A DNA stretch of 64,000 nt from Dermacentor variabilis (Eukaryota > Arthropoda > Arachnida > Ixodida > Ixodidae). A model generated the notes under the pieces. It was not told where the DNA came from. It did not search any database and worked only from the letters and a program-made list of their open reading frames with translations. The DNA is taken from contig NC_134572.1 of assembly GCF_050947875.1 (NCBI RefSeq), positions 133,107,105 through 133,171,104 on the forward strand, written 5' to 3'. Positions within the stretch are counted from its first letter, which is position 1; each line of letters begins with the position of its first letter. Below, piece by piece: positions 19,691-30,862 of this stretch. The position numbers and the translations under genes were made by a program.

Positions 19691-20593
19691 CGTCACACAC
19701 CCCACGAACGAGGTGCCAGCGCCGGGCCAAATTCCAAGGCCGCCTTATCAGCTTCCGAAAATATCACCACGAAATCACGGACAATTATTACCAGGCTTTT
19801 TGTTGCACCAGTGAACGCCGCTTGTGGTCCAAAGATCGAGTCAGAGCCCAGAGGTGTTAAAACTCAACGAAATATATTCTTCAAGTAAGGCGGTTACATG
19901 CACACATGCACACTTCGGCTAGGCACGTCACAATGCAATTCAGATGGTGTTCACAAAACTCTAAAAAATAATGAACGACAAGCAAATATCGAAGAAGGGT
20001 CTTCTTCCGGAAGTGCAGTCGTCCGCCCGAGGAACTCGTGGGCTACCTTGGTGAGGAATGTCCTTCGTCTGCAGACGGTCGGTCTACGCGTTACGTCTCT
20101 TCACCGGTGCGGTCAGATTCCTCCACTGATTCCAGCATGGCGCTTTTGTGATCTTCGCTGGCGTTTGTCAGACTTTCTGACGGAGTCGTGCTCACATATC
20201 GTGAACAAAGCCTGGTAATCTTCTAGACATTTCCGCGTTTTCGGCCCCGGTCACTGAAACGTCTTAGAGGAGGTTGGTGACTCATCCTTTGACGCACGCA
20301 CGGGCTGTCGCCTCCTCCTCTCGCTCTGCTCCCGCGTGTCGAGGTCTGAGAGGATGAGCGAAACGAGAAGAAGGTGAAAGCAGGAGCCAGCGTTTCGACA
20401 AATGAACTTGTCTTCTTCAGTTCATTAAAGCCTTGAAGAAGACAAGTACACTTGTTGAAGCGTTGGCTACTGCTTTCACCTTGTTCTCGTCTTGCTCATC
20501 GTCTTGAATTTCCGTCTCCCGCCTTCCCCGTGTTTTCCCGAGGTCTGAGAGGCTGTTTCAGCAAATCGCCCTCTCTCTCCTTTCTCTCGTGAC
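19691..20593 (-). repeat. Element E 5' LTR, interrupted by a hairpin insertion
   Basis: This matches the LTR at 15,595-16,306 in the same orientation. The terminal TG of the plus-strand text is CG here (CGTCACACACCCC). A 185-bp insertion at 20,354-20,538 splits it, after which the LTR resumes with GCTGTTTCA (to 20,560). Similarity then continues through the purine-rich tract to about 20,593, which is odd for a 5' LTR and leaves the boundary open. Confidence 0.75.
20354..20538. mobile_element. Foldback insertion with 14-bp target duplication
   Basis: CGAGGTCTGAGAGG occurs at 20,340-20,353 and 20,539-20,552, and the other LTR has it once, so the 185 bp between is an insertion. Bases 20,353-20,500 form a near-perfect hairpin: GATGAGC at the start pairs with GCTCATC at the end, AGGTGAAAGCAG with CTGCTTTCACCT, and CTTGTCTTCTTCA with TGAAGAAGACAAG around a short loop. 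A 38-bp pyrimidine-rich tail follows. Confidence 0.85.
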
Positions 20594-21060
20594 CCTAACC
20601 TTCGCGTATCTTGTCGAAGCTTGTAGTCTCCGTTGATCGCGTAGGTTGTCTGTCTCTCTCTCCGTCTGTCGAAGCTGCCGCGGTGCGGACGTGCTGTTTC
20701 GCTGGCTTTGGTGATACGCGGCGCGCGCTTTGATTATTCGCACTTTCGTGACAGTGACAGTTGACTGTGTTTCATAAGCGCCTGCATGGCTGCTTCTCTG
20801 GCTACTTTTTGATATTTCTTGGCTACTTTTCACTTTTTGGAAGGGGCAACACCAGGGCACATAGCGCTAATTGTTGACGCTGGTTGCCGCGTTTTTGCCG
20901 GGGCGAACGTGTCCAGGTCGTCCTTGCTCATCCACAAGCGAAGAACGACGCGTGCCTGTTCCGACCTTCCTTCGTCTTCAACAAAGCCTTCGTCCAGGCC
21001 TTCTCGCAATGCAGCAGTGTTCTGTCGGTAACCAGTTGATTGATTCGCGCCACGTGAAAA
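20594..21060. other. Spacer between elements E and C
   Basis: No protein-like ORF and no repeat shared with the rest of the window were seen. The sequence is moderately GC-rich. Confidence 0.4.
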
Positions 21061-21068
21061 TTGCTTAC

Positions 21069-21108
21069 AGGAGGAGGAAGAGGAGGAGGAGGAGGAGGAG
21101 GAGGAAGA
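21069..21108. repeat. (GGA)n-type tail of element C
   Basis: Purine-only run built of GGAGGA and GGAAGA units on the plus strand, CCTCC on the element's sense strand. It is located at the 3' end of element C, where non-LTR elements often carry a simple repeat. Confidence 0.85.
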
Positions 21109-21151
21109 AACGTTATTCTTGTCCTGTACAAGGTGTTGCCACCTGCCTGGC

Positions 21152-22020
21152 TAGTCCCACGTTGGGACCGGGAGGTCAAGCCTCCTAGCCCTATCACGGG
21201 CGTACTGGACAGCCAGGACTTGAGGGATATGATATGGAGCTGTGATCATTCCGATTCCGGGAAATGCCAGGGCCGAGCGACCCGCACTCCCAGAGCATAT
21301 GTTCAAGCGTGCATATCTCCTTTTTGCATGCTTTGCACATAATATTCATGTCTGCAATGTCATACCATTCCTTTATTTGTGCAGGTGAATAATAAGACTC
21401 TGTAATTGCCTAAGTGTAACTGCTTGTGATCTGTTAAGTCTATAGTGAGGGGGTGGAAACTCCCTACTTTCCATGTAGTAATGCTTTGTAATTTCATTGT
21501 ATGTAATGAGCCTATCTCTCTGTAAGTTCTCCAATCCAGCAGAATCAAAACCATATGTAAAAGCGGCCCAGTCTATAAGGTCGCGGGAGACGCTGTTGGC
21601 CGATTCATTTGGATTGACAGGAATACCATCAAGTGAACCAAGGTGCGCCGGGAACCAATAAATGTAACGTGTAACATTTGTTTGCCTTTTGTTAATTATT
21701 TTCGCAGCCTGTGGGGCAATTTTTCCCCTATTCAAAGCTCTAATAGCTGTTTTCGAGTCGCTATAAATTTCTGTAAATCTATCGTCTGTTAGTGCCAGTG
21801 CAATGGCAACTTGTTCAGCGACTTCAGGTTTGCTAGTGTAGACCGTGGCGCAGTTCGTGCAATTGCTCTGATGATCCACTACTGCCGCCGCGAACTTAGT
21901 TCGATCGTTGTAGGCAGCCGAATCAACAAAGCAGGCTCCTCTGCCCCCTTTATCCATTTTCTTGATTAAGGCCCTGGCTCGTGCAACTCTCCTGTTGATG
22001 TTATGTTTTGGGTGCATATT
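21152..22020 (-). pseudogene. Element C ORF2: RNase H and CCHC knuckle
   Basis: ACFVDSAAYNDRTKFAAAVV carries the first aspartate, VAEQVAIALAL the glutamate position, EIYSDSKTAIRAL the second aspartate and YIYWFPAHLGS the late histidine, so the RNase H active site is complete by eye. After a shift at about 21,375 comes CKACKKEICTLEHMLWEC, the C-terminal knuckle. RNase H would remove RNA from the cDNA hybrid. Confidence 0.86.
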
Positions 22021-22040
22021 CCTGGGTAGCGGTGCGACAA

Positions 22041-23552
22041 TTATGTTGTCTGCGAATTCTTGATTAACTTCAGTGTACTGTGCTGGACCGTAATCGGGTT
22101 GATCATGATCTTGTCCAGGATTGATCTTCCCGTGCTGGTTGTAGATATTCTCGCTATTTGTGATGTTTCTTGAGCTTCCGCGATCTCCATGGTCGTGTTG
22201 TGTATTCCTAACTTGAGCAATTTTGCAGTGCTGGTTCGAATTGGGAGCCCCAATGCGCTTTTAACAACTTTCTTGATCGCTGAGTCAAGCTTCTTGAGTT
22301 GAACCTGCGTCCAGTTGTACATGGCAGCGTCGTATGAAATATGACAGAGCACGAAAGAGTTGATTAACCTGATGAGGTTATCTTCTTTCACGCCCTTGTG
22401 TCTTCCTGCCAAGCGTCTGATCATCCTGCACGCGTTATTTGTTCTAAGGGTGATTTTCTTGACCTCCGTATGGTTTCCACCGTTTGCATCAATGAAAAAG
22501 CCTAGTACCCTGATCACATTGACTCTGGGTATATTGGCACCATTTTCTGTATGTAGGTGTATATTGCTTTCCGATAGAGGTCTCCAGCCCTTAGGCCTGC
22601 CCCCTTTTTCACGTCTATAACGTAGCAACTCCGATTTATGTGGGGAGCACCTGAGTCCAGTGGGTCTCAGGTATTCTTCCACCGTCTTGATCGCTTCAGT
22701 CAATGCGTCCTGTATCTGCCCTTCACTGCCACCAGCACACCATACAGTGAGATCATCAGCATAAATGGTATGGTCAATGCCCTTAATGTTGCCCAGCTTT
22801 TTGGACAGACCAATCATGCACAGGTTGAAAAGTACGGGAGAGATCACCGATCATTGGGGGGTTCCTCTATCTCCGAGCTGAACCACTTCCGAGTTTGCGT
22901 CTCCGACCTTTATCTTCGCCGTGCGTGCTTCGAGAAAGGATTTGATGTATTTAAATATCCTCAACCCGAGTCCAATTTCTTCTATTGTTTTCAGGATGTA
23001 CTCATGCTTGATGCTGTCGAACGCTTTTTCCAAGTCTAATCCCAGTATGGCCTTAGTATTTCTGGAATATCCGTCGAGTATGTGGTGTTTAATTTGCTTC
23101 ATGGCATCCTGCGCGGAAAGTGCGGACCTAAAACCCAGCATGTTGTGGATGTTTATATTATTGCCCTCTAAGTGGTCCTTTAGCCTGTTAAGGATTGCGT
23201 GTTCAGCGACCTTTCCCACGCATGGTGTAAGTGATATCGGCCTTAAGTTGTCCAAGCTTGGAGGTTTAACCGGTTTCGGTATTAGTATAACTTGTGAAGT
23301 TTTCCATTCCTCTGGCACTTCGCCTGAGATCCATGCTTCATTGATGAAGTCTGTAAGCGATTCAATTGACGGCTCATCGAGATTGCTAAGTGATCTGTTT
23401 GTTACTCCATCAGGACTGGGGGCTGACTTTCGATTTAGTTCAATTAACACCCTCCGGATTTCGGATGTGGTGAAGGGTTGGTCGAGTTCAGGTTGAGCGG
23501 CTCCCCTGTATTCTGATGGAAATGGCTGGTTCTGCTCATTTCTAACTGGTAG
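22041..23552 (-). pseudogene. Element C ORF2: reverse transcriptase
   Basis: The RT runs from RKSAPSPDGVTNRSLSNL through EWKTSQVILIPKP, NLRPISLTPCVGKV, ILGLDLEKAFDSIKHEYIL (motif A) and GDRGTPQ, where a TGA (22,848-22,850) replaces the glycine codon of the PQG motif. The same frame continues SVISPVLFNLCMIGL, HTIYADDLTVW (catalytic YADD), GLRCSPHKSELL and the thumb with LGFFIDANGG. Apart from that single nonsense change the 500-codon domain is intact. It ends near NSQTT at 22,041, where a shift separates it from RNase H. Confidence 0.9.
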
Positions 23553-24753
23553 CTATTTGTCAGTTAGTTGTTTGGTTACTGTTTCGATGGGCTGATCCTT
23601 AAGGGCTATGTGTATAGCTCGGGCAAGGCTGTGTCTCTGGTTGGATTTAGTGCCTTTTTCATCCAGCAGATGCTTGATCAATTTCCACGCCTTGCCGTTC
23701 CTTATTTGCCCATCGATTGACTCACAAAACTCGTCCCACTGTTGCTGGCAGAGGGTGTTACAGTATTGCTCGATTTGTTTATTAAGTTCTGCGATTCTTT
23801 TTCTCAGCCTACGATTTAGTCTTTGGGCCCGCCACCTTCGGCTTATGGATTCCTTGGCTTCTATTAAGTGGGCAAGTTTCGAGTTCATTGCCTCTACATT
23901 AGTGTCTGTAACAATTCTTTTGGACGCTGTTTTAATGTCCCTTCTGATGCCCTCACACCAGTCTCTGAGATTGAGTTTGGTGGTTTCTTTTCCGCTTTGG
24001 GCTCTTAACTTACGAAAAAGGTCCCAATCTACGACCTCGAATTCCCGAGTTCGGCCTTTCTCTACTTCCAGTTTGACTTCTATTACGTAATGATCGCTGC
24101 CAAAATTCATATTTGTGTTAGTCCATGAAACATGCTCTGTGTTCTTAATGAACGTAAGGTCAGGTGTGATGTCTCTGCAGGCAGAATTGCCAACCCTTGT
24201 AGGATGTGCCTTATCCGTGATTAAGACCAGGTCTAACTCATCCGCGTGGTTCGACAGATTCCTGCCCTTGGCATTCGTCGTAACGTAGCCCCATAACTCG
24301 TGGGCTGTGTTGAAGTCTCCTAATATAATCAGAGGTCTACTTCCAGCTAGATTAGTAGACTTTTCGAATAATCTCTTGAAGTGTTGTTTCTGTTGTTTCG
24401 GATTGCTGTAGATGTTGAGTACGAATAAGCTATTGTTCCTTTGATTTTTGTGTGAAGTTGGTACTTCAACCTCAACCATGAGGTACTCTAGGTTTTTGTC
24501 TACGATGCCTAAGTCATGTGGGATGTGTGTAAGCTGCTTATTTACAAACACGTACAGGCCCCTACCGAAGGTTTGACACTCTATGGCTCTGTATCCATTG
24601 AGTGTGACATATCCATATCCTGTCTCCTGAAGTGCGATAATATCCGGTTTAGACTGAAGTGACCTAAAGGTATTGCTGTATGATGTTACGTTTGTTATTG
24701 TACCCCCCGCAATTCCACTGCCATATTCGAAATTCCTTCTTATTGTGAGCCAT
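23553..24753 (-). pseudogene. Element C ORF2: AP-endonuclease
   Basis: The best start is the ATG at 24,753, giving MAHNKKEFRIWQWNCGGYNN, the classic first strand of the endonuclease. It overlaps the ORF1 stop by 14 bases. A shift near 24,670 leads into LQSKPDIIALQET with the catalytic glutamate, LNIYSNPKQ, LIILGDFNTAHELWG, DLTFIKN and NFGSDHYVIEV with the SDH triad. A long linker to RT follows, rich in charged residues (RRWRAQRLNRRLRKRIAEL). Confidence 0.88.
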
Positions 24754-26392
24754 ATTGTATATTCATCTCCCCCACCTGGCGAGTTAGTGTAGCTCTGAGG
24801 AATGACGACCCGCATTGTTCCCTTACGTCCGTTGACATAGTCATCATTTCCAATGTTTTGATTCTTTCGCCAAAAGCCTTCAGTCCCTCCTTAGGGCCAT
24901 TCAGCACCGTCTGTATTTGGCCTACATTCATTGTCAACTGTGAGACACTGTCCATAAGCATCTGCATGTTGTCTTTGAAAGACGCCAGCGCTTGTTTCAC
25001 TTCCTCCATCTGTGTTTCACTGTTCTTCAGCTTACTTTCAACAGCCCTACGCTTGGCTAACATGGGTCCCCCACCAGCAGGCGTGGGGACTGGGGCTTCT
25101 TTGCGTGTATTAGTGCTATCTTTGTTTTCTGCTTGTTTATCCTCGCTTAAGAGTTACCTTATTGCCGTCATCTCTCTAATCATGTTCTAATTCATTTCCT
25201 TTAGTTCTGCATTCTCTTTCTTGAGTCTTTCTATTTCACGATCCTTACTTTGCTCTGGGGGTGGGTCACAAAGCATGGCACTTACCGGATCGGTACGCGC
25301 GTCGTCGGCCCAGATAAGTCTTGTTTTATTGGTGTCCCGGTGAGGAGGCGTCTTGTCCGCTATGGCCATTCCCTTGACTTTGTCGGCCCACGTGGATCCG
25401 TTGCTTCCTTCCCCGGGTTTCGATGCAGCCTGTTGACTCCGATCTCTTGATCCGGATGGCGCCCTGGATTGGGATCTGGATCTGGGTCGGGATCTGGACA
25501 CGCTTCCTCCCCTGGAGCGCGAGCGACTGTGGGACCTGGACCTGCCGCGGGACCTTGATCCTGGCTGCGGGTCGTTATTGTCCTTGTTGACGTTGGTTGC
25601 TAGTGCTCTTTCGTTTCTCCGTTTTCTGACCACGTATGGAGTTGTATAGCGCTGCTTACTCATTTTGTCCGCCGTTGGATGTGGGCCACCACACAGTTCA
25701 CACCTGGGTTGGCACTGATATTTGGCAGACGGATTCACTGCACCACAGCCTCGGCATATTCTCTCTTGCGGAGACGGGCACACGTCAGCTCTGTGACCGA
25801 GCCGACCGCAAGCGTAGCATACGTCGACTTGTTTCCTGTATAGTGAGCACCTTACAAGGACCGGGCCGTATCTGACGAAATTCGGAAGCTTGTGTCCATC
25901 AAAGGCGATGATCACCGTACCGGTATTCTTGATTCTTTTAATGGCGAGAGCCAAAGGGTTTCTTGAGTTTACTATGTTCTTCTCCAGCTCCGTTGGGCCA
26001 CCTGCTAAGTCGATGTTCCTTATCACTCTCTTGCACGTGTTGTGAGGTGCAGCCTCATATGCATTGATCTCGAAGCTGCATCCATCCAGGTTAATTGACC
26101 GTATTCTCACATATTTCTCAGCATTCTCTCGTTGAGGCGTACTCGCCACAATTATGTTTTGGTTGACGTTCGGGCATATGATGTCTGATGCAATGTGGTC
26201 CGAGCTTAGACCAGCTGCTTCCACGGTGGTTTTACCTGTCTTGGTGGGGCCAATCTTGTTAATATTGAGGCCGCCGCGTGGTCGGAGTATGATTTTAAAG
26301 GGATCTTTCGGCAAGTATGGCATTCGGGACGCTCTGGCGACCCTGTTCTTGACTCGACTGCCGTTCTCGTATGTTCTCGGCGACGTAGTCAT
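24740..26392 (-). pseudogene. Element C ORF1 (Gag-like, CCHC, coiled coil)
   Basis: One frame of 550 codons from ATG 26,392 to the stop at 24,740 with two in-frame stops (at 25,187 and about 25,155). It has an RNA-binding-fold-like N half, zinc knuckles CYACGRLGHRADVC and CRGCGAVNPSAKYQC followed by CELCGGPHPTADK, an arginine-serine tract (RSRSHSRSRSRGG), and coiled coils near the C terminus (EIERLKKENAELKEMN; MEEVKQALASFKDNMQML). ORF1 proteins coat the element RNA. Confidence 0.85.
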
Positions 26393-26570
26393 ATGAGGCC
26401 TAACTCCGGCTGAATTGCCGCTAACAGCGGATCTGGTCGAAATTCGCCTAGAAACTGCTGCCTGCCATCCGTACTATTCGGTGCACTCGTCGGGAGGTAG
26501 TTCCTCCCCTTCCATCGTGACTTGCATGTCTCACTCGCCTCCAATTGCCACACTCAGGCAGCGCCTGGCC

Positions 26571-27132
26571 TAGCGCGGCGGCGATGGTGGCGGCTCAAAA
26601 AGTCTCTTAAGATGCGAATAGTCGACCCACCGTAGAAATCCTGGTGTCGCCGTGATCCTCTCGATGCTAAGCGTCGATTGATGTAATCGAACCAAGGATA
26701 CACTCTGATTACCGGGTAAAAAACGATGTTGAAAGCGGGAGTCGATCTTTCTCTATGTTCTTCGTTGCTTCTTCTTCTTCCTTTTCCAAGTGCTTACAGG
26801 AACGCGCTTTATCCGGATTGAAATCAACGCCGCTAACTCTCTTGCCAGCTACCTGCGCGTATTCTGTCACTGTGCAACTTCCAGCTATACGTGGCCAACA
26901 CGCTGTTGAGACGCCAGCTCCAAGCGCTCTCTTCGGGCTATGGACGTTTGTAAAATTTGCTTTATCACAGCCCAGCTCGCGACCTCCACAGCCCTGCACT
27001 TGCATCATTGTAGCATAGGAAAGCTAGAACAGCACGCGCCATAGGCACAAACTGTGAAACGCTGCCACGGCGGCGCGGGCCGGGATCTGCGCGGGATGCG
27101 AAAGCCACACGATGCGTCTATAGTGCTAATAT

Positions 27133-27183
<51 letters not shown>

Positions 27184-27427
27184 TTTCCCTGACATGAATT
27201 CTAGAAGCAACGTCTTGCCTTCGTTGTGCCTCAAGTTTAGCGTATGACGCGAGCTGGGGTCAGAATGCCATGCTGCCATTTCATCGATGTGACAGAAGTG
27301 ACGCACAGGACTTAGTGAACTGTAATGTCATGCCGTACGTGTATGTGCAACTGTCTGCTAAACGTTAGAAAAATCAAAATTTATATAAATAAAAATAAAT
27401 GAGCCACGCTACACAACCCTTGCGCAA
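26571..27427. other. Spacer with (ATTT)n
   Basis: No convincing coding sequence. A (ATTT)n microsatellite of about 14 units lies at 27,131-27,186. The bases just before 26,600 may still be element C 5' UTR. Confidence 0.5.
27131..27186. repeat. (ATTT)n microsatellite
   Basis: Fourteen near-perfect ATTT units. A shorter (TTTA)n tract is found at 37,262-37,287. Such tracts often mark retroposon tails, but no element body adjoins this one. Confidence 0.95.
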
Positions 27428-28444
27428 ATGCAAATCCTTCATTTTATGTACAACACCTGGCCGCTTGCGTACACGTCGTCCTGCCACGTATGTACAAAAA
27501 TAATGAACCCTCCCAACCGCAGAACTAACAAAGTGAGAAGGCAAAACAACACGGTAGGCGACATGGACCACATGTCTGAACGGGGCCCCTGTTTGTGCTT
27601 GCACGATTCCTACAAAACCTCAGGACAGGGAATAAACACGATGGAAAAAATAACCCACAAGACACTGAGAAGCAAAAAAAAAACAAGGAAACAGAAAGTG
27701 AGGATCATCAATGATTCGTATAGAAACGTCAATAAAGGCGTCCACAGCATGAGGCAGCGCGGTTGCGTTCTACATGTCCGCGGTTCAGTCCACGGTACAG
27801 AGTCTCCTGTTTCTCTTTTGTTCTCGCCGCGATTCGTAATGGCAGCAGCGCGAGCACTGGCGCATGGCCGCCCCCCACCCCCCATGGTGGCATCGGCATC
27901 GACATCGGCAGCGACATTCAGGCGAGTGTGTCTATCGACTTGGGCCCACGGCCACAGCTACTGCATAGGAGCGGAGGCTTTCCTGCGTGACACATTCATA
28001 TCAGATTCACTACCGGTTACCTGGCGTGGCCCGAATTCGCGTGCGGGAGGGGACACTGGCGTTTTCGTCCGGCGTTCTTATAGATTGGCTGCTCCGCGCC
28101 TGTGTGTGCGCGTGTGTGTGTGCATGCGTGCACATGCGTGTGTGTATTGGCGCGGTCCAGCTGTCCCGGCAAACATAGCCGCTTCCGCTTCGTCGAGCTG
28201 TTTACACTGGTGCGCGTACGCACACCCACATACACGTGTGCACGCGCCCGTGCACGCGAGCGCGCAGTTGACCAAACATATATGCGAGAGCACAGAGGCA
28301 CTTACTGTTTCGTTAGTGAAGCCATGCAGAGCGTTTTTTTTTTCTCCTTTACCTATCGTGAAGGGGGAGCTACCGCCGTGGCCGACTAATATAAACAGCG
28401 TGGGATGCATTCATCATTCTGTCGGCTCCAACTGCTTAGCGTGA
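27428..28444 (+). CDS. Unrecognised 338-codon open reading frame
   Basis: An uninterrupted frame from ATG 27,428 to TGA at 28,442. It is the longest ORF in the window that is not part of a mobile element. The protein has a basic N-terminal third (RSKKKTRKQKVRI), an alanine and proline patch (GRPPPPMVASASTSAATF) and a cysteine- and histidine-rich part that is the translation of a GT/GC-rich tract at 28,095-28,260. I see no known domain, signal peptide or codon pattern to support it. The microsatellite-derived portion argues for a chance ORF. Confidence 0.15.
   Translation: MQILHFMYNTWPLAYTSSCHVCTKIMNPPNRRTNKVRRQNNTVGDMDHMSERGPCLCLHDSYKTSGQGINTMEKITHKTLRSKKKTRKQKVRIINDSYRNVNKGVHSMRQRGCVLHVRGSVHGTESPVSLLFSPRFVMAAARALAHGRPPPPMVASASTSAATFRRVCLSTWAHGHSYCIGAEAFLRDTFISDSLPVTWRGPNSRAGGDTGVFVRRSYRLAAPRLCVRVCVCMRAHACVYWRGPAVPANIAASASSSCLHWCAYAHPHTRVHAPVHASAQLTKHICESTEALTVSLVKPCRAFFFSPLPIVKGELPPWPTNINSVGCIHHSVGSNCLA
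28095..28262. repeat. GT/CA-rich low-complexity tract
   Basis: Alternating purine-pyrimidine sequence (GTGTGTGCGCGTGTGTGT at the left, CACACCCACATACACGTGTG at the right), partly self-complementary and so able to form a weak hairpin or Z-DNA. Confidence 0.75.
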
Positions 28445-30862
28445 GCCGCCTATGTAATAATGTGCCGCTACCGCAATTTGTTCCGTCCTCGCTTGATTGT
28501 TTCGGACGCGAGTAGAAGAAAAGTCGTTTCAATTAGTCCGAATGCCTTGCAGCGCTGAACAGAGATTGGGAGCGTAGGCTGCAATCTGCCGCAATGGGCG
28601 GCTAATGACGGATAACTTTAGACATCTAGACCACTATTACATTGTGGTGACGTTGAAGTGACCTCAAAAAATTTTCAGTGGCGATTTAGCGGTAGGTAGG
28701 GGAGAAATTCGTCAGCACTACGTCCCGGATCCGTTATTCAAACCGCGTTCATCGCATGTGCAAATTTTTGTTCGGGAGCTCACTTGACACATGTCCTGCC
28801 TCCTCGAGCAGCGAAGCGCAACTGAAGGTGGTCCCGAGCAGACCGAGGTCCGCTGCACTATACATGTAGATATACCGGCACATTCACACATACACGTTTC
28901 TTCCACTTTAACGCTCCTAATGCGAACGCGTTAAACAAAAGTAATAGTGAATAACGAATCTGACAATTGACTGGACAAACTCTTGCCAAGAAAGAAGAAA
29001 AAACAGGAGCCCTGCGCGACCGTGACGAATCATAGCCCAATTCCCGGCGAGGTTAGCTTTTCCTTTAGAGGAGTAACATTACAAACTCCAGCTGTCTGCA
29101 ATGAAAGTTAATGCTTTAGAATGTAGACAGCATATAACAGATCATTATTTTCTTAGCAAAGGTCTTACTTCACTCACACAGGTTTAGCTTCGCATGCAGA
29201 AGCCGTAATGTTGCCTCCATTTTCGCCAAACATGACCTGGGTGGCTTTTACTTCTTTCATTAGACCTAACTAATTTCTATAGTGTTTGTCACACACACCT
29301 ATTAACATTCTGCAGTGCTTCCGTGAGTACATTACTCTAAAAGCCGTAATTAAGTTACACGTCTTGAGCTTTGAGCCCACACACTTTGAATTGGCCTACG
29401 CCCCACATATTACATTCGCCTTATCTTCGCCAAATATAGGCATGGTGCCTCATTTATTTCATCGAGGATATTAGGAAAACCCTACGATGCCACTCGTACT
29501 GCATATGAGAGTAGAAAAAAACGAGTATTCAGTAATTATTTGCAGCACTCATAACTAAACCAGAAAGCTTCAACTTTCTCCACATAACGCCCCTCACGTT
29601 GCCTCATTTCCACCTAATGTAAACTCAGTGCTAGCTCGAGTGAATGTGAAGCCTGTAGGTTATCGACGCTTATGAAGCTTTCCCCATACATTACCATAAG
29701 GTAACTCCTACTTCCTTAAAATATCAACTTTCTGGAACTTCGAATTTTTGAGGACATTGGGCATACTTCCTACCTGGTTTGTAGAATGTTTGTAGTTCTG
29801 GTGCGTTTGTATAAGCAAATGCTACAATTAGACTAGGCAGTTGAAACATTTATCATACGTTATCTACGACATGCGCCCTAATTCAACAAAGTATAAGCAA
29901 CGTGCCTCGTTTTATTCACCGAGGTAATAGGGAAAAACAACCACGCGTCTCGTATAACACATGAAGATACGAGTATTCAGTAATTATTTTCAACATTGAA
30001 ATTTAACTTGCACATCTCAATCTTGCGGCAAACATTGCACCCATAACGCGCATCCCATTTCCTAAAATCTAAAACTGCTGCCAGCTTTTGTTTCTCCGGG
30101 GCAGCAGGGAAACTCCGTAAGCGTTTTATAGAAAGCCTCAACACAGGCAACAAAAGAGGCCTTAGTAATCATTATTTGACCCCTAATTAACCTATATCAC
30201 TCCTAATATGCCCTTCACCCTGAATCTTCTGAAATATAAACTGGGTGAATGATCTGGTTCTTCTAAAAAACAATGTAATTACGCTTATAACATTTCCAAG
30301 TGCTCCTGGTCGCACTAGCAGCTTCTCTGTAAAATAACGTTTTGATTTCTCTTTGGCACATCATTGCTGCACGTGAATTAAACCAACGAAAGAATTTCCC
30401 TCATGCGTATCGAGGTTTCACTACCTATTGGCATCATACTGTTGTTACTAAAAAAAAAGTCGGGCCCCTGGGTTCCCCTTCTCCTCGTTCACTTAGTGAA
30501 AATGACGAGCACTGTACGAAATCGTCGAATCTGATCTCCTCCATAAAGTTGGTCTGGTACTTACGCATGCGTCACAGTACTTTCGAGAGCCCTTGCTGGT
30601 GCTCCCGAGTTTCTAGACATTTTTCAGCGCTATTATCATAGAACCGTAAAGCCCCAAAGCGTAAGGCATTGGAGTACTACAGTGAAAACTACGCACAGGG
30701 GCGAACCATGAATTGACGGGCTGAAAGCGGTTTGTGCGCATATTGTCAAATTGAGAACACAGTTATTTTCACGAAAAAGACATTCAACAGTTGCAACAAC
30801 TATTAGAGAGGCAATAAAGCATGCTAGAGTGGCACATAGAGGCGAAGATGTGAACTAATGGC
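28445..30862. other. AT-rich noncoding region with a decayed tandem repeat
   Basis: No coding sequence recognised. GTGCCTCATTTATTTCATCG at 29,445 has a counterpart, GTGCCTCGTTTTATTCACCG, at 29,902, and GAGTATTCAGTAATTATT occurs at 29,523 and 29,971, so two diverged units of about 450 bp lie in tandem. Other parts may be further decayed units. Confidence 0.5.

Larger units (their letters stand above)
15595..20593 (-). mobile_element. GMR1-like gypsy element E with two LTRs
   Basis: Two direct copies of a repeat of about 710-750 bp flank a minus-strand interior: 5' LTR at 19,691-20,593, a leader containing a 78-bp minisatellite, gag (18,700-17,730), protease (about 17,700-17,380), integrase N half (17,100-16,690), then noncoding sequence up to the 3' LTR at 15,595-16,340. 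No RT or RNase H is seen between protease and integrase. The SCAN-like Gag and this domain order match the GMR1-like group of Ty3/gypsy. RT would be expected after integrase, and that part is deleted. Many stops and shifts show an old copy. Confidence 0.8.
21061..26570 (-). mobile_element. I-like non-LTR retrotransposon C, near full length
   Basis: About 5.5 kb on the minus strand: 5' UTR (about 26,570-26,393), ORF1 (26,392-24,740), ORF2 (24,753-21,152: endonuclease, RT, RNase H, CCHC knuckle), and a short 3' region ending in CCTCC repeats at 21,069-21,108. Damage is light: two stops in ORF1, and in ORF2 one early shift, a stop at the RT motif GTPQ and shifts around RNase H. It is the youngest-looking complete element in the window by this measure. 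The 5' limit is estimated. Confidence 0.87.
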
